Part shown: positions 52,479 through 61,125 of the stretch, one piece after another
How the letters are laid out: each line of letters starts with the position of its first letter
How positions within the stretch are numbered: the stretch's first letter is position 1
Source: Saccharospirillum sp. MSK14-1
GTDB lineage: Bacteria > Pseudomonadota > Gammaproteobacteria > Pseudomonadales > Natronospirillaceae
Reading direction: 5' to 3'
Length of the DNA stretch: 64,000 bases
Assembly: GCF_003054965.1 (NCBI RefSeq)
Contig: NZ_MIES01000026.1
Span: 930,001 to 994,000 of the forward strand
The notes under the pieces: generated by a model
Database searches by the model: none
What the model saw: the letters and a program-made list of their open reading frames with translations, nothing else
Told to the model about the DNA's origin: nothing
Made by a program: the position numbers and the translations under genes

Positions 52479-52502
52479 CCCGCCTTTATGGCGGGTTTTT
52501 TA
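52479..52502 (+). terminator. rho-independent terminator after gbdR
   Basis: CCCGCC-TTTAT-GGCGGG followed by TTTTTTAT, 23 bases after the gbdR stop. Confidence 0.92.
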
Positions 52503-52549
52503 TGGCTGGGTGTTATTGAGGTGTGTTCGGGGTGAGCCAAGCGCCGCCA

Positions 52550-52576
52550 TGCCGATTTTGGGTTTGCCGTTGTCGC
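52550..52576 (+). promoter_or_regulatory. weak copy of the 21-bp direct-repeat site before the dgc operon
   Basis: TGCCGA (52550-52555) and TGTCGC (52571-52576) start 21 bases apart, 77-103 bases before the dipeptidase-like start. It matches the glyA/soxB pattern only in the half-sites and the spacing. Confidence 0.4.
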
Positions 52577-52652
52577 TTCCAGTGACCCTGACCCCAAACA
52601 CGCTGGATACACTGCCAGCCATACCCGTACTTTCAGTTGCCAGAGGTTCGCC

Positions 52653-53633
52653 ATGACTGCTGCCACCCTGCACCAGGATTCCATCATTATCGACGGCCTG
52701 ATCATCGCCAAATGGGGCCGTGAGCTGTTCGAAGACATGCACAAAGGTCAGCTGACTGCGGCCAACTGTACCGTTTCCGTCTGGGAAGATTTTCAGGCCA
52801 CCGTCGACAATATTGTTCAGGTCAACCGCCTGATCGAAGACAACAGCGATCTGGTGATGAAAGTCGAAACCACCGCCGATATCCGGAAAGCCAAAGAGCT
52901 CGGTAAAACCGGCATCATTCTCGGCTTTCAAAATGCTCACGCCTTTGAAGACCGCCTCGGTTACGTGCAGATCTTTAAAGACCTGGGCGTTGGCGTGGTA
53001 CAGATGTGCTACAACACCCAAAACCTGATCGGCACCGGCTGCTACGAGCGCGATGGCGGTTTGTCTGGTTTTGGCCGCGAAGTGGTCGCCGAAATGAACC
53101 GCGTTGGCATCATGTGCGACCTGTCGCACGTGGGCAGCAAAACATCCGAAGAAGTGATCCTCGAATCAAAAAAACCGGTCTGTTATTCACACTGCTTACC
53201 GTCCGGTTTGAAAGAACACCCGCGTAACAAGTCTGACGAAGAACTGAAGTTTATTGCTGATCATGGCGGCTTTGTTGGCGTCACTATGTTCACGCCGTTT
53301 TTGGCCAAAGGACCGGATGCCACCATCGACGATTACGTCGAAGCCATTGCCTATATTCTCGACATCGTTGGCGAAGACCAGATCGGCATCGGCACCGACT
53401 TTACCCAGGGCCAGGACAAAGCCTTCTTTGACTACCTGGTACACGACAAAGGCTACGCCCGCGAACTGACTCAGTTCGGCAAAATCGTTAACCCTGAAGG
53501 CATTCGCACCGTTGGTGAATTCCCCAACCTGACCGAAGCCTTGCTCCGTAATGGTTTCTCCGAGCAGGTTACGAAAAAAATCATGGGTGAAAACTGGCTG
53601 CGGGTTTTGGGTGACGTCTGGGGTGAGTCCTGA
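52653..53633 (+). CDS. membrane-dipeptidase (M19) family protein of the dgc operon
   Basis: A TIM-barrel amidohydrolase-like protein of 326 residues, related to renal/microsomal dipeptidases. Two metal-type histidines are kept in CDLSHVG (His159) and PVCYSHC (His180), and GIGTDFTQG is present. The usual N-terminal HxD (as DGHND) reads DGLII at residues 14-18, and the bridging Glu is Gln93 (GFQNAHAF), so the normal dizinc site is probably not formed. Pseudomonas aeruginosa has a homologous gene at the same place in its dgcAB operon. Substrate and activity are unknown; calling it a dipeptidase would be unsafe. Confidence 0.82.
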   Translation: MTAATLHQDSIIIDGLIIAKWGRELFEDMHKGQLTAANCTVSVWEDFQATVDNIVQVNRLIEDNSDLVMKVETTADIRKAKELGKTGIILGFQNAHAFEDRLGYVQIFKDLGVGVVQMCYNTQNLIGTGCYERDGGLSGFGREVVAEMNRVGIMCDLSHVGSKTSEEVILESKKPVCYSHCLPSGLKEHPRNKSDEELKFIADHGGFVGVTMFTPFLAKGPDATIDDYVEAIAYILDIVGEDQIGIGTDFTQGQDKAFFDYLVHDKGYARELTQFGKIVNPEGIRTVGEFPNLTEALLRNGFSEQVTKKIMGENWLRVLGDVWGES

Positions 53634-53682
53634 TTCATCTCAGCGTCTTCCGTTAAGCGTCTCCCGTTATTAAGGAATTCAA

Positions 53683-54213
53683 ATGTCTTACCATGCTCCT
53701 GAAATGCCCATCCAGGTCGACGACGAAACCGGCGTCTGGACGACCGATGCACTGCCGATGCTCTATGTGCCGCGGCATTTTTTTATTAACAATCATCAGG
53801 CGATTGAAGAAGAAATTGGTGCTGATCGTTACGCCGATATTCTTTACAAGGCTGGCTATAAATCTGCCTGGCACTGGTGTGAAAAAGAAGCCGAACTGCA
53901 TGGTATGAAAGGCGCTGAAGTGTTCGAACACTATATGCGCCGACTGTCGCAACGCGGTTGGGGTTTGTTCAGCATTGAGCAACTCGATATCGCTGCCGGG
54001 ACTGCCCAGGTGCGACTGGATCACTCAGCGTTTGTTTACTTCTACGGCAAGGTGGATCGCAAGGTTGATTATATGTTCACCGGTTGGTTCGCCGGTGCCA
54101 TGGATCAGATCGCGCAAGCCGAAGGCCTGACGATAAAAACGCACGCCAAACAAACTCAGTGTGCCGCTGAAACAGGTGTCGATTACGGCCTGTTTGAAGT
54201 GACGCCCCTGTAA
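53683..54213 (+). CDS. DUF5943 / 4-vinyl-reductase-like protein of the dgc operon
   Basis: A 176-residue soluble protein. The second half (AEVFEHYMRRLSQRGWGLFSIEQLDIAAGTAQVRLDHSAF, shown here as landmarks FEHYMRRLSQRGWG and IAAGTAQVRLDHSAF) resembles V4R-type small-molecule domains. A late KQTQCAAETGVDYGLFEV segment carries a conserved-looking Cys. It lies between the dipeptidase-like gene and dgcA, as in Pseudomonas. Function is unknown; a ligand-binding or cofactor role in dimethylglycine oxidation is a guess from context. Confidence 0.75.
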   Translation: MSYHAPEMPIQVDDETGVWTTDALPMLYVPRHFFINNHQAIEEEIGADRYADILYKAGYKSAWHWCEKEAELHGMKGAEVFEHYMRRLSQRGWGLFSIEQLDIAAGTAQVRLDHSAFVYFYGKVDRKVDYMFTGWFAGAMDQIAQAEGLTIKTHAKQTQCAAETGVDYGLFEVTPL

Positions 54214-54276
54214 CCTTTTTGAATCGCCATCAACCGGCTCAGTTCGCCCTGAGTCCGGTTCGCCGGGAGCCGTGTT

Positions 54277-56340
54277 ATGTCCCAGTTTGAAAAACTGTTC
54301 ACGCCGCTGAAGATCAATCAGCTCACCATTCGTAACCGAGTTGTCAGCACGGCTCATGCCGAGGTGTACGCCACCGATGGCGGCATGACGACCGATCGCT
54401 ACGTTAAATACTACGAAGAAAAAGCCAAAGGCGGGTGTGGCCTATGCATCTGTGGCGGTTCCAGCGTGGTCTCAATCGACAGCCCGCAAAGCTGGTGGAG
54501 CTCGGTTAATTTATCGACTGATCGCATCATTCCGCACTTTCAGAATCTCGCCGATGCCGTTCATAAACACGGCGGCAAGATCATGATTCAGATTACTCAC
54601 ATGGGCCGTCGTTCACGCTGGGATGGTGAGAACTGGCCGAACCTGATGTCGCCTTCTGGTATTCGTGAGCCGGTCCATCGCGCCACCTGTAAGACCATCG
54701 AGGAAGAAGAAATCTGGCGGGTGATTGGTGACTTCGCTCAGGCGGCGCGCCGTGCCAAAGAAGGTGGCTTGGATGGCGTCGAACTGTCGGCTGTGCACCA
54801 GCATATGATCGATCAGTTTTGGTCACCGCGTGTAAACAAACGGACCGATCAGTGGGGCGGTACTTTTGAAAACCGCATGCGCTTTGGCATGGAAGTGTTG
54901 AAGGCCGTACGCGCCGAAGTCGGCCGGGATTTTGTTGTCGGGCTGCGCATCTGTGGTGACGAATTCCACCCTGATGGTCTGTCGCACGACGACATGAAAG
55001 AAATCGCCCAATATTACAACGCGACCGGACAGCTCGACTTCTTCGGTGTCGTCGGTTCCGGTTGCGATACCCACAATACGCTGGCGAACGTGATTCCCAA
55101 TATGTCTTATCCGCCCGAGCCGTTTTTGCATTTGGCAGCCGGAATTAAGGAAGTGGTCGATGTACCGGTGATTCACGCCCAGAACATCAAAGACCCGAAT
55201 CAGGCTGAGCGAATTCTGGAAGCCGGTTATGTCGATTTTGTGGGTATGACGCGTGCGCACATTGCCGACCCGCATTTTATCGCCAAGATCAAAATGGATC
55301 AGGTCGACCAAATTCGTCAGTGCGTTGGTGCCAACTATTGCATCGACCGTCAGTACCAGGGGCTGGATGTGTTGTGCATTCAGAATGCCGCGACCTCACG
55401 TGAATACATGGGTCTGCCGCACATCATTGAAAAAACCACCGGTCCGGTTCGCAAGGTGGTCGTTATCGGTGGTGGGCCGGGTGGTATGGAAGCAGCGCGG
55501 GTGGCCGCCGAACGTGGTCACAACGTTACTTTAATTGAAAAAGGCTCAGAGCTGGGTGGTCAAATTACCCTGGCAGCCAAAGCACCGCAGCGCGATCAAA
55601 TTGCCGGTATTACGCGTTGGTATGCGCTGGAACTGGCCCGTTTGAATGTTGAGCTGCGCTTTGACACCGCCGCTGATGCCGCCTTGGTTCGCGATCTGAA
55701 TCCGGATGTATGCATCCTGGCAACCGGTGGTACACCTTTCTTAGAACAGAATCCGGAATGGGGTTTTGACGAGGGACTGGTGGTTTCTACCTGGGATATT
55801 CTCAGCGGCGCTGTTGAACCGGGCGAAAACGTGCTGGTCTACGACACCATCTGTGAATTCTCCGGTATGTCGGCGGCCGATTATTTGGCCAGCAAAGGCA
55901 GCCTGGTGGAATTAGTTACCGATGACATCAAACCCGGTGTCGGCATCGGCGGCACGACCTTCCCAACCTATTACCGCAGCTTGTATGAGCGCGAAGTGGT
56001 GATGACGTCTGACATGATGTTGGAAAAAGTCTACGCCGAAGGCGACAAAAAAGTCGCGGTGCTGGAAAACGAATACACCGGTCAGAAAGAAGAGCGGGTG
56101 GTTGATCAGATCGTCGTTGAAAACGGCACGCGCCCCAACGAAGCGCTCTATTACGAACTGAAAGCCGACTCGGTCAATAAGGGCCAGATCGACGTGGAAG
56201 CCTTGTTCGACAGTGCGGCTCAGCCGGTTTTAAGCGAAGGCAAAGACGGCATGATTCTGTGGCGTCTGGGCGATTGCGTATCGCAACGCAACACCCACGC
56301 GGCCATCTATGATGCTTTGCGCTTGTGCAAAGATCTTTGA
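54277..56340 (+). CDS. dgcA: dimethylglycine demethylation protein DgcA
   Basis: FMN-dependent old-yellow-enzyme/trimethylamine-dehydrogenase-type protein needed to demethylate dimethylglycine to sarcosine. TIM-barrel half (about 1-340; MIQITHMGRRSRWDG, VELSAVHQHMIDQFWSP) is followed by a cysteine region and a FAD/NAD(P)-binding half starting VVVIGGGPGGMEAARVA near residue 390. The iron-sulfur region reads CVGANYC (Cys349, Cys355) and Cys367; the second cysteine of the usual CxxCxxxC motif is Ala352. Length 687. It is followed by dgcB and two ETF genes that probably carry its electrons. Confidence 0.92.
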   Translation: MSQFEKLFTPLKINQLTIRNRVVSTAHAEVYATDGGMTTDRYVKYYEEKAKGGCGLCICGGSSVVSIDSPQSWWSSVNLSTDRIIPHFQNLADAVHKHGGKIMIQITHMGRRSRWDGENWPNLMSPSGIREPVHRATCKTIEEEEIWRVIGDFAQAARRAKEGGLDGVELSAVHQHMIDQFWSPRVNKRTDQWGGTFENRMRFGMEVLKAVRAEVGRDFVVGLRICGDEFHPDGLSHDDMKEIAQYYNATGQLDFFGVVGSGCDTHNTLANVIPNMSYPPEPFLHLAAGIKEVVDVPVIHAQNIKDPNQAERILEAGYVDFVGMTRAHIADPHFIAKIKMDQVDQIRQCVGANYCIDRQYQGLDVLCIQNAATSREYMGLPHIIEKTTGPVRKVVVIGGGPGGMEAARVAAERGHNVTLIEKGSELGGQITLAAKAPQRDQIAGITRWYALELARLNVELRFDTAADAALVRDLNPDVCILATGGTPFLEQNPEWGFDEGLVVSTWDILSGAVEPGENVLVYDTICEFSGMSAADYLASKGSLVELVTDDIKPGVGIGGTTFPTYYRSLYEREVVMTSDMMLEKVYAEGDKKVAVLENEYTGQKEERVVDQIVVENGTRPNEALYYELKADSVNKGQIDVEALFDSAAQPVLSEGKDGMILWRLGDCVSQRNTHAAIYDALRLCKDL

Positions 56341-56442
56341 GTGAAGGCGCGACGCTGAACGGGAGACGGGTGACGCTGTTTTAGGTGTTGCGTCTTCCAT
56401 CTCCCATCGAGCATCTCCCACTTGGAGCAAAGCGAGAAACCA

Positions 56443-58332
56443 ATGCTTGATCGTGTGTTACCAACCTTACTTATAACGGCGTTATTACTGCTGCTGATCG
56501 GCGCCTTGCGTCGCATCAGCTTGTGGCGCGTCGGTCAGGCAGAGCCGGTTAATTTACTGGCCGGTTTGCTGGCCATGCCGCGTCGTTATCTGGTTGATCT
56601 GCATCATGTGGTCGACCGCGATAAAGCCATGTCGCGCACCCACGTCGCTACGGCCGGTGGCTACGTGTTGGCCATGCTGTTGATTCTGCCGGTCTATTTA
56701 TTCGATCTGCGCAGTCCGTTTTTATTAGTGCCGCTGTTGTTTGCAACGGCCTTAATGTTTGTCGGTGCGCTTTTTGTAACGCGTCGCCGCATCAATCCGC
56801 CGGAGCGTTTATCCAAAGGCCCTTGGATGCGCTTGCCGAAAAACCTGCTGGCGTTCTCCGCGTCGTTTTTCTTACTCACCTTAATTGCATCCGGCTGGCT
56901 GCCTGAGAATGTTGGCGGCACGGTGTTAACCGTTGTCTTGCTAATTGGCGTGGCTTTTGGCCTGGCCGAGTTAATGTTCGGCATGGGCTGGGGCGGCCCG
57001 ATGAAACACGCCTTTGCCGGTGCTTTGCATCTGGCGTTTCATCGTCGTCCGGAACGCTTTGGTGGCGGTCTTTCAACCGGTTTAAAAGCGGTGAATCTGG
57101 ATGGCGCTTTAGGCGTTGCCGAACCCAAAGATTTTAAATGGAACCAGCTGCTCGGTTTTGATGCCTGTGTGCAGTGCGGTCGTTGTCAGGCAGTGTGTCC
57201 GGCCTTTGCGGCGGGCCAACCGCTGAACCCGAAGAAACTGATTCAGGATATGGTAGTTGGTTTGGCCGGTGGATCCGATGCCAGCTACGCCGGGACGCCA
57301 TATCCGGGCAAGCCGGTGGGCGAAGCCCAGGGCGGGCCGGGGCAGGTGATTGTCGATGGCCTGGTCAGCGCCGAAACCCTGTGGTCGTGCACCACTTGCC
57401 GGGCGTGCGTAGAAGAGTGCCCGATGATGATCGAGCACGTCGATGCCATCGTCGATATGCGTCGGTATTTAACGCTCGAGCGTGGCGAAACACCGAACAA
57501 AGGTGCTGAGGTTCTGGAGAACCTGATCGCCACCGATAACCCCAACGGTTTCGATCCCGCCAGCCGCACTAACTGGTCAGCGGATTTGGATTTGCCGTTG
57601 ATGGCAGAGAAACAAAAAACCGACGTTTTATTCTGGGTCAGCGACGGCGCTTTCGACATGCGCAGTCAACGAATTTTGCGTGCCTTCGTTAAAGTATTGC
57701 GCGCTGCGAATGTCGATGTCGCGGTGCTGGGCAATGAAGAAAAAGACAGCGGTGATGTTGCGCGTCGTCTTGGCGATGACGCGACGTTTCAATCCTTAGC
57801 AAAACAAAATATTGAAACGCTGAACCGTTACCAGTTTAACCGCATCGTCACCACCGATCCGCACGCCTTTCATGTACTGCGTAATGAGTACGGTGATCTG
57901 GGTGGTCACTATGAGGTGTTGCATCATTCGATGTTTATTAACGAATTGATCGAAAAAGGTCAGTTGAAACTCGATGGTTTTGACGGTGGAACCGTCACTT
58001 ATCACGACCCGTGTTATCTGGGGCGTTATAACGGCGAGTACGAATCACCCCGGGCGGTATTGAACGCGCTCGGCATCGAAGTCAGCGAAATGCAGCGCTC
58101 GGGTTATCGTTCACGTTGCTGTGGCGGTGGCGGCGGTGCTCCAATTACCGACGTGCCCGGCGAACGCCGCATTGCCGATATGCGCGTCGACGATGCTCGT
58201 GACGTTCAGGCCGAAACCATTGCCGTGGCCTGTCAGCAATGCACCGCCATGCTCGAAGGCGTGGTGGAGCCACGACCGCAGATTCGCGATCTGGCTGAGT
58301 TGGTGGCCGACCATATTGTGGAGGTGCACTGA
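56443..58332 (+). CDS. dgcB: dimethylglycine demethylation Fe-S protein DgcB
   Basis: Membrane-bound iron-sulfur protein, heterodisulfide-reductase-like, thought to link DgcA/ETF to the quinone pool. Four or five membrane helices lie in residues 5-190 (for example LPTLLITALLLLLIGAL). Two 4Fe-4S motifs follow (CVQCGRCQAVCP from Cys242, CTTCRACVEECP from about Cys316), then two CCG-domain motifs (YHDPCYLG and RSRCCGGGGG). ATG 56443 is used; the open frame starts at TTG 56422. Length 629. The next gene overlaps its stop by one base (TGATG). Confidence 0.92.
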   Translation: MLDRVLPTLLITALLLLLIGALRRISLWRVGQAEPVNLLAGLLAMPRRYLVDLHHVVDRDKAMSRTHVATAGGYVLAMLLILPVYLFDLRSPFLLVPLLFATALMFVGALFVTRRRINPPERLSKGPWMRLPKNLLAFSASFFLLTLIASGWLPENVGGTVLTVVLLIGVAFGLAELMFGMGWGGPMKHAFAGALHLAFHRRPERFGGGLSTGLKAVNLDGALGVAEPKDFKWNQLLGFDACVQCGRCQAVCPAFAAGQPLNPKKLIQDMVVGLAGGSDASYAGTPYPGKPVGEAQGGPGQVIVDGLVSAETLWSCTTCRACVEECPMMIEHVDAIVDMRRYLTLERGETPNKGAEVLENLIATDNPNGFDPASRTNWSADLDLPLMAEKQKTDVLFWVSDGAFDMRSQRILRAFVKVLRAANVDVAVLGNEEKDSGDVARRLGDDATFQSLAKQNIETLNRYQFNRIVTTDPHAFHVLRNEYGDLGGHYEVLHHSMFINELIEKGQLKLDGFDGGTVTYHDPCYLGRYNGEYESPRAVLNALGIEVSEMQRSGYRSRCCGGGGGAPITDVPGERRIADMRVDDARDVQAETIAVACQQCTAMLEGVVEPRPQIRDLAELVADHIVEVH

Positions 58333-59579
58333 TGGCCGATGTGATTCGTCGCGACCCGCGCATCGAACGCATAGCGCGTAATCGACTGCACCCACAACAT
58401 GCGGCCGTCACCGCCGTTGGTGACGTGCGCGGCCCGACCGGTTTGCTGCGTAAGAATCCACACGCGGTGGGATTTATCGGCCCCAATGGCATCAAGCGCA
58501 TTGATCGCAGTACCAAGGGGTCTGCCAATGTATTGATGCGTCGTACAGGTCAGCAGGCTGCAACACAAACCTTGGAGTTGCCCCTGCATACAGTCGAAAC
58601 ACCGGATTATTTAATCGCCGTGGTGGTCGACTTAGCCGCCGGTCGTTTAAGCGGTCACGACAAAGACGTGCTGGGACAGGCCCATCAACTGATGGCTGAA
58701 TTAGATGGGCAGGGCGCCATTCTTGCCATTGCCTTTGGTGAAAGTCGCGATGTCGATTTTGGCGCTGCCGGTGCCGACCGCGTACTGCATCTTTCCGACT
58801 ACACCGGCTATTGCCCGGAACAAAAACTCGCCGTGCTCGAAGCGATAGAAGCCGAACATGTGATTCGTTTTTGGCTGTTCCCCGATTCAGTACAGGGTGG
58901 CGCTGATTTAGGCCGACGACTCTCCGCCCGCTTGGACATTCGCGCGGCAACTCACGCCTGGCAGGTGGATGCCAACACCACGCTTTGCCGTGGTGGACGT
59001 GACCGCATCGATTGGCAACGGTCCACGCCGCGGTTGATCCTCTTGGCAGAAGAGTGCGCCATGCCCATCAGCGACTCCCGACACGAAGCCAGGCCGATTG
59101 CAGTGCCCGTTATTGAGTCAAGATTGACGCTGATAGAAGACCTGGGTCCGGTGGATGTCGACCCCAGCCAGATTGCACTGGGCGAAGCTGAATTTATTGT
59201 TTCGGCGGGCAACGGTGTTCGCGACTGGGATCAGTTCCATGAAGTTGCCCGCGCACTGGGGGCGACCGAAGGCGCCAGCCGCGTCGCCGTCGACGATGGC
59301 AATATGCCGAGATTCCGGCAGGTGGGCGCTACCGGTACCTGGGTGACGGCGCGGGTCTATATCGCCGTCGGTATTTCCGGAGCGATTCAACACCTGCAGG
59401 GCATTGGTCAATGCGACAAAGTCATCGCCATCAATATGGATCCGGGTTGCGATATGGTGAAGCGTGCGGATTTATCGGTGATTGGCGACAGCCAGGCTAT
59501 TCTGGCGGAGCTATTAAATTTGCTGGGCGCAGACGAACAAGCGTCGCTTGCTGCAACGGAGGCGCGCCATGTCGCTTAA
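58332..59579 (+). CDS. etfA: electron transfer flavoprotein alpha-subunit family protein
   Basis: ETF alpha-like protein of 415 residues. An N-terminal extension of about 90 residues (MADVIRRDPRIERIARNRLHP) precedes the nucleotide-binding-like domain. The C-terminal FAD domain has AEFIVSAGNGVRDWDQFHEVA, RVAVDDGNMPRFRQVGATGTWV and GISGAIQHLQGIGQCDKVIAINMD, the typical alpha-subunit blocks, although the usual GGRG is changed to AGNG. It is part of the dgc operon (PA5400-like) and should accept electrons from DgcA and donate to DgcB or an ETF dehydrogenase. Confidence 0.88.
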   Translation: MADVIRRDPRIERIARNRLHPQHAAVTAVGDVRGPTGLLRKNPHAVGFIGPNGIKRIDRSTKGSANVLMRRTGQQAATQTLELPLHTVETPDYLIAVVVDLAAGRLSGHDKDVLGQAHQLMAELDGQGAILAIAFGESRDVDFGAAGADRVLHLSDYTGYCPEQKLAVLEAIEAEHVIRFWLFPDSVQGGADLGRRLSARLDIRAATHAWQVDANTTLCRGGRDRIDWQRSTPRLILLAEECAMPISDSRHEARPIAVPVIESRLTLIEDLGPVDVDPSQIALGEAEFIVSAGNGVRDWDQFHEVARALGATEGASRVAVDDGNMPRFRQVGATGTWVTARVYIAVGISGAIQHLQGIGQCDKVIAINMDPGCDMVKRADLSVIGDSQAILAELLNLLGADEQASLAATEARHVA

Positions 59580-60360
59580 TGCATCCTTGAAGGTGACGAC
59601 GCTGATCAGCATCGGCCAGCATGAAAAATCCGGCCGCGAACAACGGGCCAGTCAGGATGCCCGCGCTGTTGAACTAGGTCTGAAACTGGTTGGTACTGAC
59701 GTTAGATTATTGCATGTCGGCGCTGAGCAAAATATTGCGCTTAACCAATACCTGGGTATGGGCCTGCCCGAATTAACTCTGTTAGAAACAGCCGAAAATT
59801 CAGATGCGACGGCTGTGTTGTTGGATCATTTAAAAACAACGCCAACGGATATTCTGTTAACCGGAATCCGCGCTGAAAATGGTGAAGCTTCCGGCTTACT
59901 GCCCTATCAACTTGCCGAAAAACTCGGCTGGCCCATCGTCGACCGCATCGCCGATATTCAAAAAATTGCCGACGGTAAAGCCGAAGTTCTACAAGCCTTA
60001 CCACGCGGCCAGCGCCGCCTGCTGCGCGTACCTCTGCCGTTCGTCGCCAGCGTCGACAACGCCGCAGCCACCCCTCGTCAATCCGCCTTCGGCGCCGCCC
60101 GTCGCGCCACCATCACCGAGCAAACCATTGATGCTCCGGTCGATGAAGCCCGCCAGGATTGGCAACAAAGCCCCGCCAAAGCCAAACCCAAACGCCTGAA
60201 CGTCGTCAAAACCACCAATGCCGCCGACCGCTTCAAAGCCGCCACCGCCAAGCCACAAGGGCAGGGTGGGCAGGTGATGAAGGATGGGACGGATCGAGAG
60301 AAGGCCGAGGCGGTTATTCGCATGCTGAAAGAAGAAGGCATTCTGTCCAGTTCTGAATAG
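59569..60360 (+). CDS. etfB: electron transfer flavoprotein beta-subunit family protein
   Basis: ETF beta-like protein of 263 residues. N-terminal core with LKLVGTDVRLLHVGAEQ, then DILLTGIRAENGEASGLLPYQLAEKLGWP, which is the family's nucleotide-binding part. The C-terminus (about 195-263) is a basic, Lys/Ala-rich extension ending in KAEAVIRMLKEEGIL. ATG 59569 has ACGGAGG just upstream and overlaps etfA by 11 bases. It is the last gene of the dgc operon. No terminator is obvious after it. Confidence 0.85.
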   Translation: MSLNASLKVTTLISIGQHEKSGREQRASQDARAVELGLKLVGTDVRLLHVGAEQNIALNQYLGMGLPELTLLETAENSDATAVLLDHLKTTPTDILLTGIRAENGEASGLLPYQLAEKLGWPIVDRIADIQKIADGKAEVLQALPRGQRRLLRVPLPFVASVDNAAATPRQSAFGAARRATITEQTIDAPVDEARQDWQQSPAKAKPKRLNVVKTTNAADRFKAATAKPQGQGGQVMKDGTDREKAEAVIRMLKEEGILSSSE

Positions 60361-60442
60361 GTGTCGGATGTGTCCGTACTAGAGCTGTTTTCAGTGATAT
60401 AAAGGGAGGGTTCATATAGCCGCCATATAGATGGGTTGATCA

Positions 60443-60673
60443 ATGCTGCCTTGTTCAAACCATCAGATAACTAAGTTGGTTTTACAATGCCTTATATTGT
60501 TAATGCTGAGCGGCTTAGGCCTTAACTCGAGAGGCGATGACTGCATTCATGATTTCGATGCAACGAAGCCGGCGCCCAGAATAGTTTTCGATGATGTATA
60601 TGTGCCCATTTTAGATGATTTCTTACAAGTGCTCGCAGGTTCAGAAAAATATAGTGATGAGACCTGCCCTTGA
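60443..60673 (+). CDS. small exported or membrane protein, unknown
   Basis: A 76-residue open frame in AT-rich sequence. A hydrophobic stretch (about 11-28, LVLQCLILLMLSGLGLN) looks like a signal peptide, and the short mature part has two Cys (DDCIHDF and a C-terminal CP). No family is recognised. Its stop (TGA at 60671-60673) overlaps a TTG codon in frame with the next gene. AT content unlike its neighbours suggests transfer. It could be a remnant. Confidence 0.45.
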   Translation: MLPCSNHQITKLVLQCLILLMLSGLGLNSRGDDCIHDFDATKPAPRIVFDDVYVPILDDFLQVLAGSEKYSDETCP

Positions 60674-60690
60674 ATAATGAGAGTCTATTC

Positions 60691-61125
60691 ATGCGATGGA
60701 AAATTATGCGATCAGCTGCGGCCCTTGGTTTAGTTGTGCTTCAAAGTTTCGTTAATTCCTTCTCGGGTTCATTAAGTCCGATTGATACAAGTATTAATGG
60801 AATTGAGCTAGGAGACTCATCAAAGAAAGTTCTCAATGAATTTGGGGCGCCGGAAACAATATGGATTGCCAAAGACTATTTAGAAGCAGCAGCCCAGAAC
60901 CATGATATGCATTTTATATATCCTGGAGTGGCGTTTTATTTTGAAGACGGCGTATTGGAGTGGTTTGAATTATTTTCTGATGGTTATTCAATTGAAAGTG
61001 GTTTAGAAGTCGGTTCAACATACAGTGATGAAGATTTTTTTCGTATTGAAGGAAGCGATTGTGGCGTCCAGGTTTATATTTCGGATGAGGTTGTCGAGAG
61101 GATCAAGGTTTTTTGTTTTTATTAG
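60691..61125 (+). CDS. exported protein with a BamE/SmpA-like segment
   Basis: A protein of 144 residues from ATG 60691 (GAGAG eight bases upstream); the frame is open from TTG 60670. The N-terminus is a signal peptide (about 1-25, MRSAAALGLVVLQSF). The next part, INGIELGDSSKKVLNEFGAPE, follows the G-x-x-x-G-x5-V-x3-G-x-P pattern of the SmpA/OmlA (BamE) fold, which often marks small periplasmic proteins. Two Cys residues lie near the end. AT-rich. Its job is unknown; an immunity or accessory role near the Rhs remnant is speculation. Confidence 0.6.
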   Translation: MRWKIMRSAAALGLVVLQSFVNSFSGSLSPIDTSINGIELGDSSKKVLNEFGAPETIWIAKDYLEAAAQNHDMHFIYPGVAFYFEDGVLEWFELFSDGYSIESGLEVGSTYSDEDFFRIEGSDCGVQVYISDEVVERIKVFCFY

